In this document: piece by piece, positions 38,160 through 47,884 of the stretch
Position numbering within the stretch: position 1 is the first letter of the stretch
Layout of the letters: every line of letters begins with the position of its first letter
NCBI RefSeq assembly: GCF_029016485.1
Contig: NZ_CP092106.1
Coordinates: 806,001 to 870,000, forward strand
Length of the DNA: 64,000 bases
Origin: Vibrio sp. JC009
GTDB taxonomy: Bacteria; Pseudomonadota; Gammaproteobacteria; Enterobacterales; Vibrionaceae
Direction of reading: 5' to 3'
Position numbers and translations under genes: made by a program
Notes under the pieces: model-generated
What the model saw: the letters and a program-made list of their open reading frames with translations, nothing else
Database searches by the model: none
What the model was told of the DNA's origin: nothing

Positions 38160-39401
38160 CTATGGTACGAGAAAGCAATCTCTGAGCAAATCCCGTTCAC
38201 CTTTCCCTATTCCTGCTTCTTTCGCCCGTTCTTCCCATTGTGAAATGGCAGTGGTCACTCTTTGGTGAATACTTTCAGCTCTCTTGGCATCTAGCTGAAA
38301 GTATTCTGCGACCTCATAGGCTAGCTCAACTTCGAGGGCATTGCTCACGTCATCAATATTAAGATGTAAACCCGTAGCATTCAGGGTAGGGTTAATGTCG
38401 TATGCTGGGGACAATCGCCAACCTGTCGTATCAAAAATGAATCCGTGATTCCGTAGATGATCATCGCTATTGGAAACCATAATATTAAATAACATACGTG
38501 TCCAAAGCTGCTCTAAGTCTTCTTGTGTTTTTGAGCCGCTCTGGATAAGGAATTCAGCCAGTTCTAGATAGCTTGCACCGTCATCATTACCGTCATAGTA
38601 CTCCAACTGCGTCATAGCCGAAGTGAAATGAAGCCTCTTACCGTCATCTTCACGATCAAACCGCTTGGTAAGAAAGATATGATGATGCGACCCAATAGCC
38701 TGTATCTTTGATTTTGCCATATCAATACCGGCATCAAGTGCCATCTGGTAAACAACGAATTCCCATAGCCCAATATCGTAGTCATCATAACGGCTCGGGA
38801 ACTTGGCTAGCCATAGAGTGTTGTCGATATCCCTCACGGATGCTTTAGGGCGTGCACCACCTAGTGACGAGCCCGGAGAGATAAGCATATTCAGCCATTT
38901 TAGGTAATCAGGGTTATCAAAGTCTGGTTTATCCTCTATACCATTCGCAGCTTGCTGTAGTTCTGGCAGTGATGTCATTGCCGGTGCGGCTAAATCGTCA
39001 TTGTCATCCAAGAATGGGCCGTTATGTGAGGTACAGAAACGTAAGGCACCCATACGAAATGAGTCATGCACACCCAATAGATAATTGGTTTCGAACAGTT
39101 TGTTTGCTTTACGTTTTTCGTTGCGGGCAATCACCGCTTCTCTGCGTTGCATAAGTAACCGTCCCCAGCGGTCAGGGCATGAGTCTAGAAAGACTTTGAA
39201 ATTTCTATCGTCTTCTGCGTGTTGCTCTCCTACGTATAATTGAAGGGCAGGATCGATTTGGTGAACGTACTTGGAAGCGAGCCACTTATCATCGTAATTA
39301 AAGCTAAAGTGTTCCTTACCGCGAATCACTGAGGAGCGCAACGTACCTACGAACATAGGTTCACCAGACTTAAGCCAATCAGCGTAGACGTAGATTTCCA
39401 T
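38160..39401 (-). CDS. hipA: HipA-family serine/threonine kinase toxin
   Basis: The 413-residue protein is the toxin kinase of a type II toxin-antitoxin pair; E. coli HipA phosphorylates glutamyl-tRNA synthetase and causes persistence. It shows the HipA_C kinase motifs: the flexible loop ISPGSSLGGARPKA (with the autophosphorylation serine region), WLAKFPSR (ATP-binding Lys), the catalytic NSDDHLRNHGFI, and the metal-binding LSPAYDINP. The N-subdomain covers about residues 1-105. It starts 11 bases after hipB in the same operon. The kinase residues appear intact. Its target here is not known. Confidence 0.92.
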   Translation of the reverse strand: MEIYVYADWLKSGEPMFVGTLRSSVIRGKEHFSFNYDDKWLASKYVHQIDPALQLYVGEQHAEDDRNFKVFLDSCPDRWGRLLMQRREAVIARNEKRKANKLFETNYLLGVHDSFRMGALRFCTSHNGPFLDDNDDLAAPAMTSLPELQQAANGIEDKPDFDNPDYLKWLNMLISPGSSLGGARPKASVRDIDNTLWLAKFPSRYDDYDIGLWEFVVYQMALDAGIDMAKSKIQAIGSHHHIFLTKRFDREDDGKRLHFTSAMTQLEYYDGNDDGASYLELAEFLIQSGSKTQEDLEQLWTRMLFNIMVSNSDDHLRNHGFIFDTTGWRLSPAYDINPTLNATGLHLNIDDVSNALEVELAYEVAEYFQLDAKRAESIHQRVTTAISQWEERAKEAGIGKGERDLLRDCFLVP

Positions 39402-39412
39402 TTTCCCGGCCC

Positions 39413-39730
39413 TTATCGTGTACTTTTCAACAATTCAATGTCTTGTAGCTTTCTACCAAGCACATCGTCAAGGGCTACTTTGCTTAGATCAGCTAATAGG
39501 CCAAGAACAGCGAGTACATTAACATAGTGGCCAATAGACACAGATGGATCTCCCTTAGCTATCTTGCGCAATGTCGGCTTGGAAATACCCGTTCTCTTAT
39601 GCATCATATCCTGGCTTATTCCACGGCGTTTCATCGCCAGCGTTATGTTTTCGCCCAAATTATGCAGGATTTTCTGATTTTTCGGGAAGACGACCGCTCC
39701 CCGCTTAGTTTGAGTATTCTTGCTTACCAT
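39413..39730 (-). CDS. hipB: HipB-like XRE-family antitoxin
   Basis: The 105-residue protein has a Cro/CI helix-turn-helix (about residues 25-80: LGENITLAMKRRGISQDMMHKRTGISKPTLRKIAKGDPSVSIGHYVNVLAVLG, in parts) and a basic N-terminal tail (KNTQTKRGAVVFPKNQ). It precedes hipA in an 11-base-spaced operon, so it is the antitoxin and autorepressor. Four TGAAA-N6-TTTCA type sites lie upstream, the first within 20 bases of the start codon. Confidence 0.9.
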   Translation of the reverse strand: MVSKNTQTKRGAVVFPKNQKILHNLGENITLAMKRRGISQDMMHKRTGISKPTLRKIAKGDPSVSIGHYVNVLAVLGLLADLSKVALDDVLGRKLQDIELLKSTR

Positions 39731-39732
39731 AA

Positions 39733-39899
39733 TGAAGTTATACTTTCACTTAATATCAATAAGTGAAAGTATAGTTTCATTTTGGTGGGTTGTTCAATGA
39801 TATTTTCGATTAATTGAGAAAAGTAGGCAGGGATGCAAAAAATAGCAAGAGTGAAACTATGCTTTCATTATCTTGGTCTTTAGTGAAAGCATAGTTTCA
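39733..39899. promoter_or_regulatory. hipBA operator array: four TGAAA-N6-TTTCA palindromes
   Basis: Sites: TGAAGTTATACTTTCA (39733-39748), TGAAAGTATAGTTTCA (39764-39779), TGAAACTATGCTTTCA (39852-39867) and TGAAAGCATAGTTTCA (39884-39899); the last two are exact reverse complements of each other. Start-to-start spacings are 31, 88 and 32 bases, so there are two pairs each about three helical turns apart. Between the first two, ATACTTTCACTTA (39740-39752) and TAAGTGAAAGTAT (39760-39772) form a perfect 13-base inverted repeat. Confidence 0.82.
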
Positions 39900-39972
39900 T
39901 TTGCAAGGTGGTGGGATAGATTTGTTTGTATCGAGATTGGGAGACTTGCAGGTTGAGTGCAAATTAATCCAA

Positions 39973-40140
39973 CTAAGCCTTTTTAAGCGCCTTCTTGATT
40001 TTCTTCACTTTAGCAGCGGCTTTTTTAAACTTCTTAACTTTAGCTTCTGCTTTCTTTAGTGATTTTTTAAGATCTTTCTTAGCGACTTTTTTTGCTGCTT
40101 TCTTAGGTGCTTTTACTTTCTTTGCGTCTTTCTTAGCCAT
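39973..40140 (-). CDS. Small lysine-rich histone-H1-like protein
   Basis: From the chosen ATG the protein is 55 residues long and about 45 percent lysine, with alanine and valine making up most of the rest; KKAAKK-, KKAEAKVKK- and KKIKKALKKA-type repeats dominate. This resembles the C-terminal tails of histone H1 and bacterial H1-like proteins, which bind DNA or RNA non-specifically. The frame is open further upstream, but AAGGAAA lies just before two adjacent ATGs at 40143 and 40140, and MAKKDAKK is a sensible start. It stands alone between hipBA and min. Function is inferred from composition only. Confidence 0.72.
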   Translation of the reverse strand: MAKKDAKKVKAPKKAAKKVAKKDLKKSLKKAEAKVKKFKKAAAKVKKIKKALKKA

Positions 40141-40327
40141 CATGAGTTTCCTTTTAGCTATTTTATAAAAGCAGGGCTGATATCCAGCTTCTGCCATTTC
40201 CGTGATCGGGTGGTTTTTGTATATACATTGCATTGCTGGAGTATTTGCAATGCATATATCATTGATATGCTAAAAGTGTGATAAGTCAAGATGAGAGAGT
40301 GAAAACTGGGGAGAGAATGGCATTCTG

Positions 40328-40363
40328 AATTCCGGTAATCTCTCTTGGGAAATTACCGGAATT
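40328..40363. terminator. Perfect 12-base-pair hairpin downstream of minE
   Basis: AATTCCGGTAAT (40328-40339) pairs with ATTACCGGAATT (40352-40363). It lies 17 bases beyond the minE stop. There is no clear T run, so it may be an mRNA-end hairpin rather than a classical terminator. Confidence 0.55.
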
Positions 40364-40380
40364 ACTTTTGGAAGCTGGTG

Positions 40381-40641
40381 TTACTCTTCGTCAGGAAGCT
40401 TAACGTTCAGCTCCAGAACGGAAAGGTCATCGTCGCCCTGTTCAAGGGAGACATTCACCATTGAAGGATCAACTTCAACGTACTTGGCCAGTACTTTCAG
40501 AATATCTTCCTTAAGCTGGGGAAGATAAGAGACAGAAGGGTTCGCTTCACTTCTGCGTTCAGCAACAATGATCTGCAAACGCTCCTTTGCAAGGCCTGCT
40601 GAGGTTTTCTTCTGTGGACGGAAAAATTCCAGTAGTGACAT
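40381..40641 (-). CDS. minE: Cell division topological specificity factor MinE
   Basis: The 86-residue protein drives pole-to-pole oscillation of MinCD. It has the amphipathic membrane-targeting start MSLLEFFRP, the MinD-binding stretch [13 protein letters not shown] and the dimerising C-terminal part ([24 protein letters not shown]). It starts 1 base after minD ends, so all three min genes form one operon minC-minD-minE. Confidence 0.97.
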   Translation of the reverse strand: MSLLEFFRPQKKTSAGLAKERLQIIVAERRSEANPSVSYLPQLKEDILKVLAKYVEVDPSMVNVSLEQGDDDLSVLELNVKLPDEE

Positions 40642-40642
40642 C

Positions 40643-41455
40643 TTAACCTCCGAACAGTCGCTTGAAGATGCCTTTTTTCTCTTCCGTCAGGAATCGAAAA
40701 TCCATCTGCTCTCCCAGCAAGCGTTCTACGGCATCGTCATAGGCCTGACCGGCATCTGATTGTTCATCAAAAATAACCGGAACACCTTTGTTGGATGCGT
40801 TCAGTACCGCCTGACTTTCCGGGATAACACCCAGAAGTGAGATATGCAGGATCTCCTCCACATCTTCCACGCTCAGCATTTCGCCCTGGTTTACTCGTGC
40901 AGGGTGGTAGCGGGTCAGAAGCAGGTGCTGCTTAACTGGTTCCAGCCCTTGTTCAGCGCGGCGTGATTTTGAATCCAGAATGCCGAGAATACGGTCTGAG
41001 TCACGTACGGATGAGACTTCAGGGTTGGTGGTTACAATTGCTTCATCGGCGTAGTAAAGCGCCATCAGTGCACCCTGCTCGATACCTGCCGGAGAGTCAC
41101 AGATGATGAAATCAAAACCCGCTTCATCCAGCTCTTCCAGAACTCTTTCTACGCCTTCTTTTGTCAGTGCGTCTTTATCACGTGTTTGTGATGCCGGAAG
41201 GATAAACAGGTTATCGGTGCGCTTATCTTTGATAAGTGCCTGATTCAGTGTTGCTTCACCGTTGATAACGTTAACGAAGTCGTAAACGACGCGACGCTCA
41301 CAACCCATGATCAGGTCAAGGTTACGCAGACCGATATCAAAATCGATAACAGCGGTTTTTTTACCTTTTAGCGCCAGTCCGGAAGCAATAGCGGCACTGG
41401 AGGTGGTCTTTCCTACGCCGCCTTTTCCGGATGTAACAACAATTATGCGTGCCAT
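40643..41455 (-). CDS. minD: Septum-site-determining ATPase MinD
   Basis: The 270-residue membrane ATPase places the division site with MinC and MinE. The deviant Walker [15 protein letters not shown] (residues 10-23), [26 protein letters not shown] and the switch [10 protein letters not shown] are present, and the C-terminus ends in the amphipathic membrane-targeting helix [13 protein letters not shown]. Length equals E. coli MinD. It lies 24 bases after minC. Confidence 0.98.
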   Translation of the reverse strand: MARIIVVTSGKGGVGKTTSSAAIASGLALKGKKTAVIDFDIGLRNLDLIMGCERRVVYDFVNVINGEATLNQALIKDKRTDNLFILPASQTRDKDALTKEGVERVLEELDEAGFDFIICDSPAGIEQGALMALYYADEAIVTTNPEVSSVRDSDRILGILDSKSRRAEQGLEPVKQHLLLTRYHPARVNQGEMLSVEDVEEILHISLLGVIPESQAVLNASNKGVPVIFDEQSDAGQAYDDAVERLLGEQMDFRFLTEEKKGIFKRLFGG

Positions 41456-41479
41456 GTGTTTTTCCTTATTCCTAAAATT

Positions 41480-42142
41480 TTAAACTTTTAATACTTCTAA
41501 CTGCAGACTGTCCTGAGGCATGGAAAGCATGGTTTTCTGTTTCCAGTACGTCTTTTCAATCTGGTCGCTGAGCCAGTAATTTCCTGCAATGGAAACCAGC
41601 TCAGCCTGTAAATCCTGACAAATTATTTTTGCTTCTTTCAGTCCGCTCGCCCCGGCTATCGCCCGTCCTCTCAGCGTTCCCTGAATATGGATATTGCCGT
41701 CAGCGATAACTTCCGCCCCGGCACTCACATGATTCAGGATGATAAGGTCACTATCCTGAGCGTAAATCTGCTGTCCGGAACGAACCGGTGTGTGAACCAC
41801 CTTTGCCGGCTGCATCTCCTTAGGAGGTTGCTTGCTGTTTGTTTTGCCGGTCATCACGGCCAGACCTGCTTCTTTGGCCCGGCTTTCTGCTCTTTTATTT
41901 TTACTGCCGGTGACACCAACCGGGATCATTCCTGTGCTGGTCACTGCGTCTTTCAGCTCTGAGAAGTCGATATCTTCTGATACCTTTGAGATATCCAGAA
42001 CAACAGGTGCAGAGGCAAAGAAAGCAGGTGCTTTGGACACCTTGTCACTTAAGTAACTCAAAGTATCCGAGATTGAGTTGTCAGAAAGATGAAGAACCGA
42101 TAGCGTAAAGCTGCTACCCTTCAAATCAGGTGAGTTTGCCAT
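41480..42142 (-). CDS. minC: Septum-site-determining FtsZ inhibitor MinC
   Basis: The 220-residue protein blocks FtsZ assembly near the poles. The N-terminal domain (about residues 5-100) precedes a linker and the C-terminal beta-helix ([48 protein letters not shown], in parts), which binds MinD. An in-frame GTG lies three codons upstream, but ATG at 42142 (MANSPDLKG) has AAGAG suitably placed. First gene of minCDE; ycgL is divergent, as in many gammaproteobacteria. Confidence 0.96.
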   Translation of the reverse strand: MANSPDLKGSSFTLSVLHLSDNSISDTLSYLSDKVSKAPAFFASAPVVLDISKVSEDIDFSELKDAVTSTGMIPVGVTGSKNKRAESRAKEAGLAVMTGKTNSKQPPKEMQPAKVVHTPVRSGQQIYAQDSDLIILNHVSAGAEVIADGNIHIQGTLRGRAIAGASGLKEAKIICQDLQAELVSIAGNYWLSDQIEKTYWKQKTMLSMPQDSLQLEVLKV

Positions 42143-42316
42143 AGTATGCACTCTTGCGGAGATATTCAGTTAATGCATGTTATAGCTGAAAATCATGACC
42201 ATCAAGTTAACTTATTGCAAAAACAGCCTGTAAGTGTCTTAATGTTGGTATAGTGTCTAAAATTAACACTTTTGTGATTAAAAAATAGACGAAACCCAGA
42301 GTTAACAAGGGCTAAT

Positions 42317-42598
42317 ATGCTTTGTTCAATATATAAAAGTACAAAAAAAGATGGTGCTTATTTGTACATTCCTAAGCGGGATGATTTCTCTCAGGTACCG
42401 GAACAGCTTATGCAGATGTTCGGAAAGCCGACCTTTGTCATGTTAATAAAACTTGATGAGCGTAAGCTTGCTCAGGTGGACATTGAAAAAGTAAAAGAAT
42501 CTCTTAATGAGCAGGGCTTTTTCCTGCAGTTGCCACCACCACCAGAGAATGTTCTGGAACAATTTAAAGAACTAAATCGTAAACAAAAATCCGAATAA
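42317..42598 (+). CDS. ycgL: YcgL-domain protein
   Basis: The 93-residue protein belongs to the YcgL family (DUF709), a small conserved gammaproteobacterial protein without settled function. The family start [29 protein letters not shown] and the [14 protein letters not shown] end are typical. It is divergent from minC and followed 57 bases later by a lytic transglycosylase gene. Confidence 0.93.
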   Translation: MLCSIYKSTKKDGAYLYIPKRDDFSQVPEQLMQMFGKPTFVMLIKLDERKLAQVDIEKVKESLNEQGFFLQLPPPPENVLEQFKELNRKQKSE

Positions 42599-42654
42599 CC
42601 AACTAATCTTAAAAAGTGGATTTTTGCTGTCAGTTGCTAAATAGGGAGTATGGC

Positions 42655-43629
42655 TTGAATAAGATTGTGACATTATTGCTTGCTACTGGGGTTTCATTTC
42701 CATCATATGCAGCCAAAGTGGAATTCAGTGAATATGTGGAAGGTTTAAAACAGGAAGCGCGCGGGCAGGGTATTTCTGAGAAAACGCTGGAAGAGGCGTT
42801 CGCCAATGTTTCCTATAAACCAAAAGCGGTAAAAGCAGACCGGAATCAGCCGGAAAAACGTCTTACCCTGGACGAATATATTCCCAAAGCGGTACCTGAC
42901 TGGAAGGTAAAGCAGGCGAAGGATTTATATAAAGAGCATTATGATGTGCTGCAAAGAGTAGGTAAGCAATACGGTGTTCAGCCGAGATTTATTATTGCTC
43001 TGTGGGGCGTAGAAAGTAATTTTGGCCGCTATACCGGCGGGTATCATGTTATCGATGCTCTGACGACCATGGCTTATGACGGCAGACGTGAAAAACTGTT
43101 CCGTAGTGAAACAATGGCTGCGCTTAAGATCCTTGACCAGGGGCATATCAAGGTCAACGATATGAAGGGCTCATGGGCCGGCGCTATGGGGCAATGTCAA
43201 TTTATGCCTAGCTCCTTCCTGAATTTTGCTGCAGATGGTAACAACGACGGCAGAAAGGATATCTGGACCACTAAGGCTGATGTATTTGCCTCTGCAGCCA
43301 ACTATCTGAGCCAGTCTGGCTGGGATGACAAGTATACCTGGGGACGCCAGGTTAAAGTGCCGAAGGGACTTTCATCGGATCTTACCGGAAGAAGTGCAGA
43401 CAAAGGTAAAACGCTTCAGGAGTGGAGTAAGCTGGGTGTGACGAAATACAATGGTGCAGCCCTGCCTAGCCCTTCCGAACCAATGAAAGCCTGGCTGATT
43501 ATGCCGGATGACAGAGATGGTCGTGCTTACCTGATCTACAACAACTACCAGGTGCTGATGAAGTGGAACCGTTCTTATTACTTCGGTATCGCAGTCAGTC
43601 ATTTGGCTGACCGGATAAAGTTTGATTAG
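42655..43629 (+). CDS. MltB-family lytic murein transglycosylase
   Basis: This 324-residue cell-wall enzyme cleaves peptidoglycan glycan strands. The signal peptide KIVTLLLATGVSFPSYA ends in an SPase I type site rather than a lipobox, so it is probably periplasmic. The SLT-like domain has the catalytic Glu in ALWGVESNFGRYTGGYHVIDALTTMAYDGRR (in parts), followed by GSWAGAMGQCQFMPSSFLNFAADGN. The start is TTG at 42655, with AGGGAG about 8 bases upstream and the signal peptide beginning directly; the frame itself extends to 42616. It follows ycgL. Confidence 0.9.
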   Translation: MNKIVTLLLATGVSFPSYAAKVEFSEYVEGLKQEARGQGISEKTLEEAFANVSYKPKAVKADRNQPEKRLTLDEYIPKAVPDWKVKQAKDLYKEHYDVLQRVGKQYGVQPRFIIALWGVESNFGRYTGGYHVIDALTTMAYDGRREKLFRSETMAALKILDQGHIKVNDMKGSWAGAMGQCQFMPSSFLNFAADGNNDGRKDIWTTKADVFASAANYLSQSGWDDKYTWGRQVKVPKGLSSDLTGRSADKGKTLQEWSKLGVTKYNGAALPSPSEPMKAWLIMPDDRDGRAYLIYNNYQVLMKWNRSYYFGIAVSHLADRIKFD

Positions 43630-43655
43630 TGACCTGGGTTAAAAACTAACTTTGC

Positions 43656-43694
43656 GTCATCCCGGAAATAGCGAAGCCATTATCCGGGATCTAC
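43656..43694. repeat. REP-like palindrome (copy 2)
   Basis: ATCCCGGA (43659-43666) pairs with TCCGGGAT (43683-43690). It lies between the convergent transglycosylase and folD genes and shares arms and flanks with the copy at 10977-11016. Confidence 0.72.
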
Positions 43695-43786
43695 TGTCTG
43701 CGCGCTGTAGAGTCAGCAATGGTCTTTGGCTTTACAACGCGCTTCAATCAGATTCCCGGTTACTCGGGAATAATGAAACAGTCCGG

Positions 43787-44647
43787 TTACTTCACACCGT
43801 TGTACTGCTCACAGGCAATCATGGTATTTTCAATCAGAGTCGCAACTGTCATCGGACCAACACCACCCGGTACAGGAGTGATAAAGCTGGCATTCTCTTT
43901 TGCTGCTTCATAATCCACATCACCAACCAGCTTACCGTTTTCTAAACGGTTGATGCCAACATCGATCACCACGGCACCTTCTTTGATCCAAGAGCCAGGA
44001 ATAAAGTTTGGTTTGCCCACTGCAACCACCACAACGTCAGCCTGACGTACAAAAGATTCCAGATCCTGAGTAAATCTGTGACAGGTCGTTGTCGTGCAGC
44101 CTGAAAGCAGAAGTTCCAGAGTCATAGGGCGGCCAACGATATTAGAAGCACCAACGATCACTGCATGCTTACCACGCAGTTCAATGTTGTAACGATCAAG
44201 AAGAGTAATAATACCCTTTGGCGTACAGGAGCGCAGTTTAGGAATACGCTGAGCCAGACGGCCTACGTTGTATGGGTGGAAGCCGTCCACATCTTTATCA
44301 GGATGAATCTGCTCAAGCACTTTAGTGCTGTCGATACCTGCAGGAAGCGGCAACTGAACCAGGATGCCATCCACTTCATCGTCTTCATTTAACTGATCAA
44401 CCAGATCCAGCAGTTCCTGCTCTGTTGCTGTCGCTGGCAGGTCATAGGATTTAGAGACAAAACCCACTTCATCACAGGCTTTACGCTTACTGCCGACATA
44501 GACCTGAGAAGCCGGGTCTTCTCCAACCAGAATTACCGCAAGGCCCGGAGCTCTCAGTCCAGCCTCTGTTCTTGCTTTTACACGAGCCGCAACTTCCGAG
44601 CGGACCGTTTGTGAGATTAGTTTTCCATCTATATTTTGAGCAGTCAT
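43787..44647 (-). CDS. folD: Bifunctional methylenetetrahydrofolate dehydrogenase/cyclohydrolase
   Basis: The 286-residue enzyme interconverts 5,10-methylene-, methenyl- and 10-formyl-THF using NADP. Signatures are [18 protein letters not shown] with the catalytic Lys, [23 protein letters not shown] and the nucleotide-binding [18 protein letters not shown], ending with [18 protein letters not shown]. Length matches E. coli FolD. A tRNA-Arg(TCT) gene is divergent next to it, a neighbourhood shared with E. coli argU. Confidence 0.98.
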   Translation of the reverse strand: MTAQNIDGKLISQTVRSEVAARVKARTEAGLRAPGLAVILVGEDPASQVYVGSKRKACDEVGFVSKSYDLPATATEQELLDLVDQLNEDDEVDGILVQLPLPAGIDSTKVLEQIHPDKDVDGFHPYNVGRLAQRIPKLRSCTPKGIITLLDRYNIELRGKHAVIVGASNIVGRPMTLELLLSGCTTTTCHRFTQDLESFVRQADVVVVAVGKPNFIPGSWIKEGAVVIDVGINRLENGKLVGDVDYEAAKENASFITPVPGGVGPMTVATLIENTMIACEQYNGVK

Positions 44648-44837
44648 AAGTTCCCTTAGGCTGTATGGTGATCAAGAGTGCGGGCATTGTCGCAAAAAAC
44701 GGACTTAATAGCTATTGCGCAAACGTTTGCCTGTTCGAAAATTCATAGAGTTGAGTTTTTTTTAGTCGGTTGAACCAGAATGTTTAATAAAGGCATTGAC
44801 CTGAAAAAGTCTTCTCGTATAATTCACACCCTATAGC

Positions 44838-44914
<77 letters not shown>

Positions 44915-44923
44915 TTATTCAGA

Positions 44924-44966
44924 CAAAGCCCCGGTAACTCTATGAGTTGCCGGGGCTTTGTTGTTC
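44924..44966 (+). terminator. Terminator of tRNA-Arg
   Basis: CAAAGCCCCGG (44924-44934) pairs with CCGGGGCTTTG (44950-44960), and inner AACTC/GAGTT lengthens the stem; TTGTTCTT follows. Confidence 0.85.
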
Positions 44967-45073
44967 TTACCACCCCTAAGACAGAACTTAAATCTCATAA
45001 ATAAACATGAGCACTATTCCGGCTGAGTTCATATGCTAAAGTGTAATTAATCGCATTTTTCAGTGGAGCCGGC

Positions 45074-45856
45074 ATGTTTTGGTTCAGGATCTTACTGAGT
45101 AGTATCTTGCTCTCTACTCCCGCTTTATCAAAGGAAACCATTCGGCTCACGAATGGTGAATGGCCTCCCTATTTATCCGAAAATCTGGCCCATCACGGCT
45201 ATGCATCGCATATTGTCACTGAGGCTTTTGCTACGGTTGGTGTCGATGTCGAGTATGGCTTCTTTCCCTGGAAACGTTCGTATCAGTATGCAAAAGACGG
45301 GATTAGCGGCTCTGGTGAAATATGGCATGGTTCTGTTGTTTGGGTATTTAATGCAGAGAGAGCAGAAAGCTTTATGTATACCGATGTTGTGATGACTGAC
45401 TATCAGGTTCTGTTCCACCTTCGTTCAAATCCGCTGGATTGGACAACTATCGATGATCTGCAGGGAAAAACGATTGGAGGGACGCTGCACACCTTCTATC
45501 CACAACTTGAACTAGCCGCGGAAAGTGGCGTTGTTCAGTTAGAGAGAGCCCGTGATTATCAGACTTTATTCACTCGTCTTCTTGCGGGCAGGATAGACGC
45601 CGTTCCCCACACCTGGAGCGTTGGCCGGTATTTTTTGAAGAATCACTTAACAGCTGAGCAGCGTGAAAAGATTACGTTCTCACCCACAGTGATGCAAACC
45701 AAACCGTGCCACATCATCTTGTCTAATCAGATTCCACAGAATGAAAAGTTTAAAGCGTTATTTAATCAGGGACTTAAAAATATAAAGGCAAATGGCACAT
45801 ATCAAAGGTTGCAGGAGAATCTGGAGAACGGAGTGTACGATCTGCCATTGCCATAG
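45074..45856 (+). CDS. Orphan periplasmic solute-binding protein, family 3
   Basis: The 260-residue protein has a short signal peptide (MFWFRILLSSILLSTPALS) and the family 3 binding fold: IRLTNGEWPPYLSENLAHHGYASHIVTEAFATVG in parts, the VEYGFFPWKRSYQYAKDG stretch, the IDDLQGKTIGGTLH hinge and a C-terminal NIKANGTYQRLQENL. Such stand-alone proteins are frequent in vibrios and may feed a sensor or an unlinked ABC permease. The ligand is not predictable. It follows the tRNA-Arg terminator. Confidence 0.82.
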   Translation: MFWFRILLSSILLSTPALSKETIRLTNGEWPPYLSENLAHHGYASHIVTEAFATVGVDVEYGFFPWKRSYQYAKDGISGSGEIWHGSVVWVFNAERAESFMYTDVVMTDYQVLFHLRSNPLDWTTIDDLQGKTIGGTLHTFYPQLELAAESGVVQLERARDYQTLFTRLLAGRIDAVPHTWSVGRYFLKNHLTAEQREKITFSPTVMQTKPCHIILSNQIPQNEKFKALFNQGLKNIKANGTYQRLQENLENGVYDLPLP

Positions 45857-45961
45857 GCTGTTCAATTGATGTATTGATAAGATTCTTCTTTAGCGGTGAA
45901 TTTTCAAGCAAATAGACCATACTATAAGGAGCAGGTGAGATTTACGTAAGGACTATCGCGT

Positions 45962-46129
45962 ATGAGAAACGAGCCCATCTTTGGTGTCAGACTCAGTATC
46001 TGGCTTACTCTGATAGTGGTTATTCTGTTTTACTTCTATGTGGAATTCTGGGGAGGAGAGGATAGTTTTATGAGCTTTCTTCGGCAGGTGCAGTATTATA
46101 CCCAGAAGCATCTGACCATATTTCAGTAA
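45962..46129 (+). CDS. Small single-pass membrane protein of unknown function
   Basis: This 55-residue frame (MRNEPIFGVRLSIW...) has one strongly hydrophobic segment of about 16 residues (LTLIVVILFYFYVEFW, residues about 15-30), then a polar tail ending HLTIFQ. AAGGA lies nine bases before the ATG, a good ribosome-binding site. It is too short to be found by usual length cutoffs. No family recognised. It lies upstream of the chemoreceptor gene with 125 bases between, so joint transcription is possible. Confidence 0.6.
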   Translation: MRNEPIFGVRLSIWLTLIVVILFYFYVEFWGGEDSFMSFLRQVQYYTQKHLTIFQ

Positions 46130-46254
46130 GTTGACGGCGATTCGGTGGATTTATGTGTAACGCCGGTAACAAAATGTAGATTTATTGTGGATTTTGTTAT
46201 TGTTTCTGGTTGATAATTGGGAGGATGTTTTCGGTTTGTGACGGAGAATGGCCG

Positions 46255-47856
46255 ATGAGAAATAACCAACCAGTAAGTCAAAAAGAACAAAAATTCCGCA
46301 GCTCTGAAGATCTGGTTTCAGTGACCGATCTCAACGGTAAAATTAAATATGTAAATAGTGCGTTTATTGATATAAGCGGATTCACAGAACAAGAACTTGT
46401 TGGTCAGGATCATAATATTGTACGTCACCCGGATATGCCTAAGGCGGCTTTTGCTGATTTGTGGGCAACGGTTAAATCCGGCGAGCCCTGGCGTGGAATG
46501 GTAAAGAACCGTTGCAAGAACGGTGATCATTACTGGGTGAATGCCTTTGTTACCCCCGTTATGCAGCATGGAAAAGTGATTGGCTATCAGTCCGTCCGCT
46601 CAGAGCCCTCCCGGGAGCAGGTAAAGCAGGCAGAAGAGCTGTATGCAAAAATGCGCCAGAACAACGGCATGACTCTGCCAAAGCCTAAACTTATTCACCG
46701 GATTTCTTTAAAAAACATCTTTGCGGCCTCGTCTCTTATCAGCCTTGTCAGCCTTATATCTGTGCTGGTTTTCGCTTTTCAGCATCTGAGTGGCTTTGCG
46801 ACAGGTATGCTGGTTCTCGCTATTGCGTCAGTGCTTTTCACCTGGTGGTCCATTACATTTGGTGTTCTGAATAAGATTGATTCAGCGCGCTTGCTGATGA
46901 GAGAGCTGGCGAGCGGGGATTACAGCCACAAGATAACGCCAGACAGAAATGATGAAGTAGGAAGGCTCTTCTTGGCGGTTAAGCTGATCCAGGCAAGGAA
47001 TAAAACGATTCTGGGTCAGGTGATCGAGTCTGCGCAGGATTTGATCGTTTCGGCTGATCAGCTTTCTGCGTCCAGTCATGAAATGCTGGCCAATATGCGC
47101 AATCAGTCCAGCCATACCGTTCAGGTTGCCACTGCGATGAACGAGATGAGTTCAACAGTGGAAGAAGTTTCCGGTAATGCGCAGGGCTCGGCTGATATCA
47201 CTAACGGTGCCCAGATAACAGTTCAGGAAGGCGATGAAGTGATTATGGAAGCGCTTCAGAGTATGGAAGCCTTTTCCGTTGAGCTAACCAAAACCACAGA
47301 GCAGATTAATCAGCTTTCCGCAGACAGTGAACAGATCACTCAGATTACCGATGCCATCAGCTCTATCGCTGAGCAGACTAACCTGCTTGCGCTGAACGCT
47401 GCGATTGAGGCAGCCCGCGCCGGTGAGCAGGGAAGGGGCTTTGCTGTTGTTGCTGATGAGGTTCGTAATCTGGCTTCAAGAACTCAGGAAGCGACCCAGG
47501 AAATCCGCACTATGCTGGAAACCCTGTCTGACGGGATTAAGCATTCAGCATCCACCATTGAGGTGAATAACAAAGAAGCCAAAGAGGCGCTTGATAAAGT
47601 AGAAATATCCCGTGAAATATTCGGTCAGGTTGCAGAAGGGATGGAGCTTATCAACGATATGAGCACCCAGATAGCGACTGCAGCCGAAGAACAGGCTCAG
47701 GTTGCCCATGAGATGAGCAAAAGCATTGAAACCATCAGTGAACATGCAGGCAAGACAGAGGTTGAGGCGGAACTGCTTCAGGAAAAAGCGGCGAAAATTA
47801 ATCAAAATGCCATGCATCTTCAGGTACAGTTGAGTGATTTTGATCTTGGCCGGTGA
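46255..47856 (+). CDS. Aer-like methyl-accepting chemotaxis protein with N-terminal PAS domain
   Basis: The 533-residue receptor has an N-terminal PAS domain (about residues 15-120, with [22 protein letters not shown] and the Aer-type [18 protein letters not shown]), two closely spaced membrane segments (about 160-205), a HAMP-like segment, and a methyl-accepting signalling domain with the hairpin tip [32 protein letters not shown]. This layout suggests cytoplasmic energy or redox taxis. The frame starts earlier, but ATG at 46255 has GGAGA upstream and begins the PAS leader. No FAD-binding residue can be confirmed by eye. Confidence 0.9.
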   Translation: MRNNQPVSQKEQKFRSSEDLVSVTDLNGKIKYVNSAFIDISGFTEQELVGQDHNIVRHPDMPKAAFADLWATVKSGEPWRGMVKNRCKNGDHYWVNAFVTPVMQHGKVIGYQSVRSEPSREQVKQAEELYAKMRQNNGMTLPKPKLIHRISLKNIFAASSLISLVSLISVLVFAFQHLSGFATGMLVLAIASVLFTWWSITFGVLNKIDSARLLMRELASGDYSHKITPDRNDEVGRLFLAVKLIQARNKTILGQVIESAQDLIVSADQLSASSHEMLANMRNQSSHTVQVATAMNEMSSTVEEVSGNAQGSADITNGAQITVQEGDEVIMEALQSMEAFSVELTKTTEQINQLSADSEQITQITDAISSIAEQTNLLALNAAIEAARAGEQGRGFAVVADEVRNLASRTQEATQEIRTMLETLSDGIKHSASTIEVNNKEAKEALDKVEISREIFGQVAEGMELINDMSTQIATAAEEQAQVAHEMSKSIETISEHAGKTEVEAELLQEKAAKINQNAMHLQVQLSDFDLGR

Positions 47857-47884
47857 GATACAGCGTTAGCCAGAGATAGTTCTA

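Noticed and set aside
39733..39899. CRISPR-like repeat array
   Set aside because: Only four 16-base palindromes with uneven spacing next to an antitoxin gene; they are operators, and no cas genes are present.
43652..43945. Open frames between the transglycosylase and folD
   Set aside because: They start in the REP-like palindrome and run antisense into folD; no ribosome-binding site.
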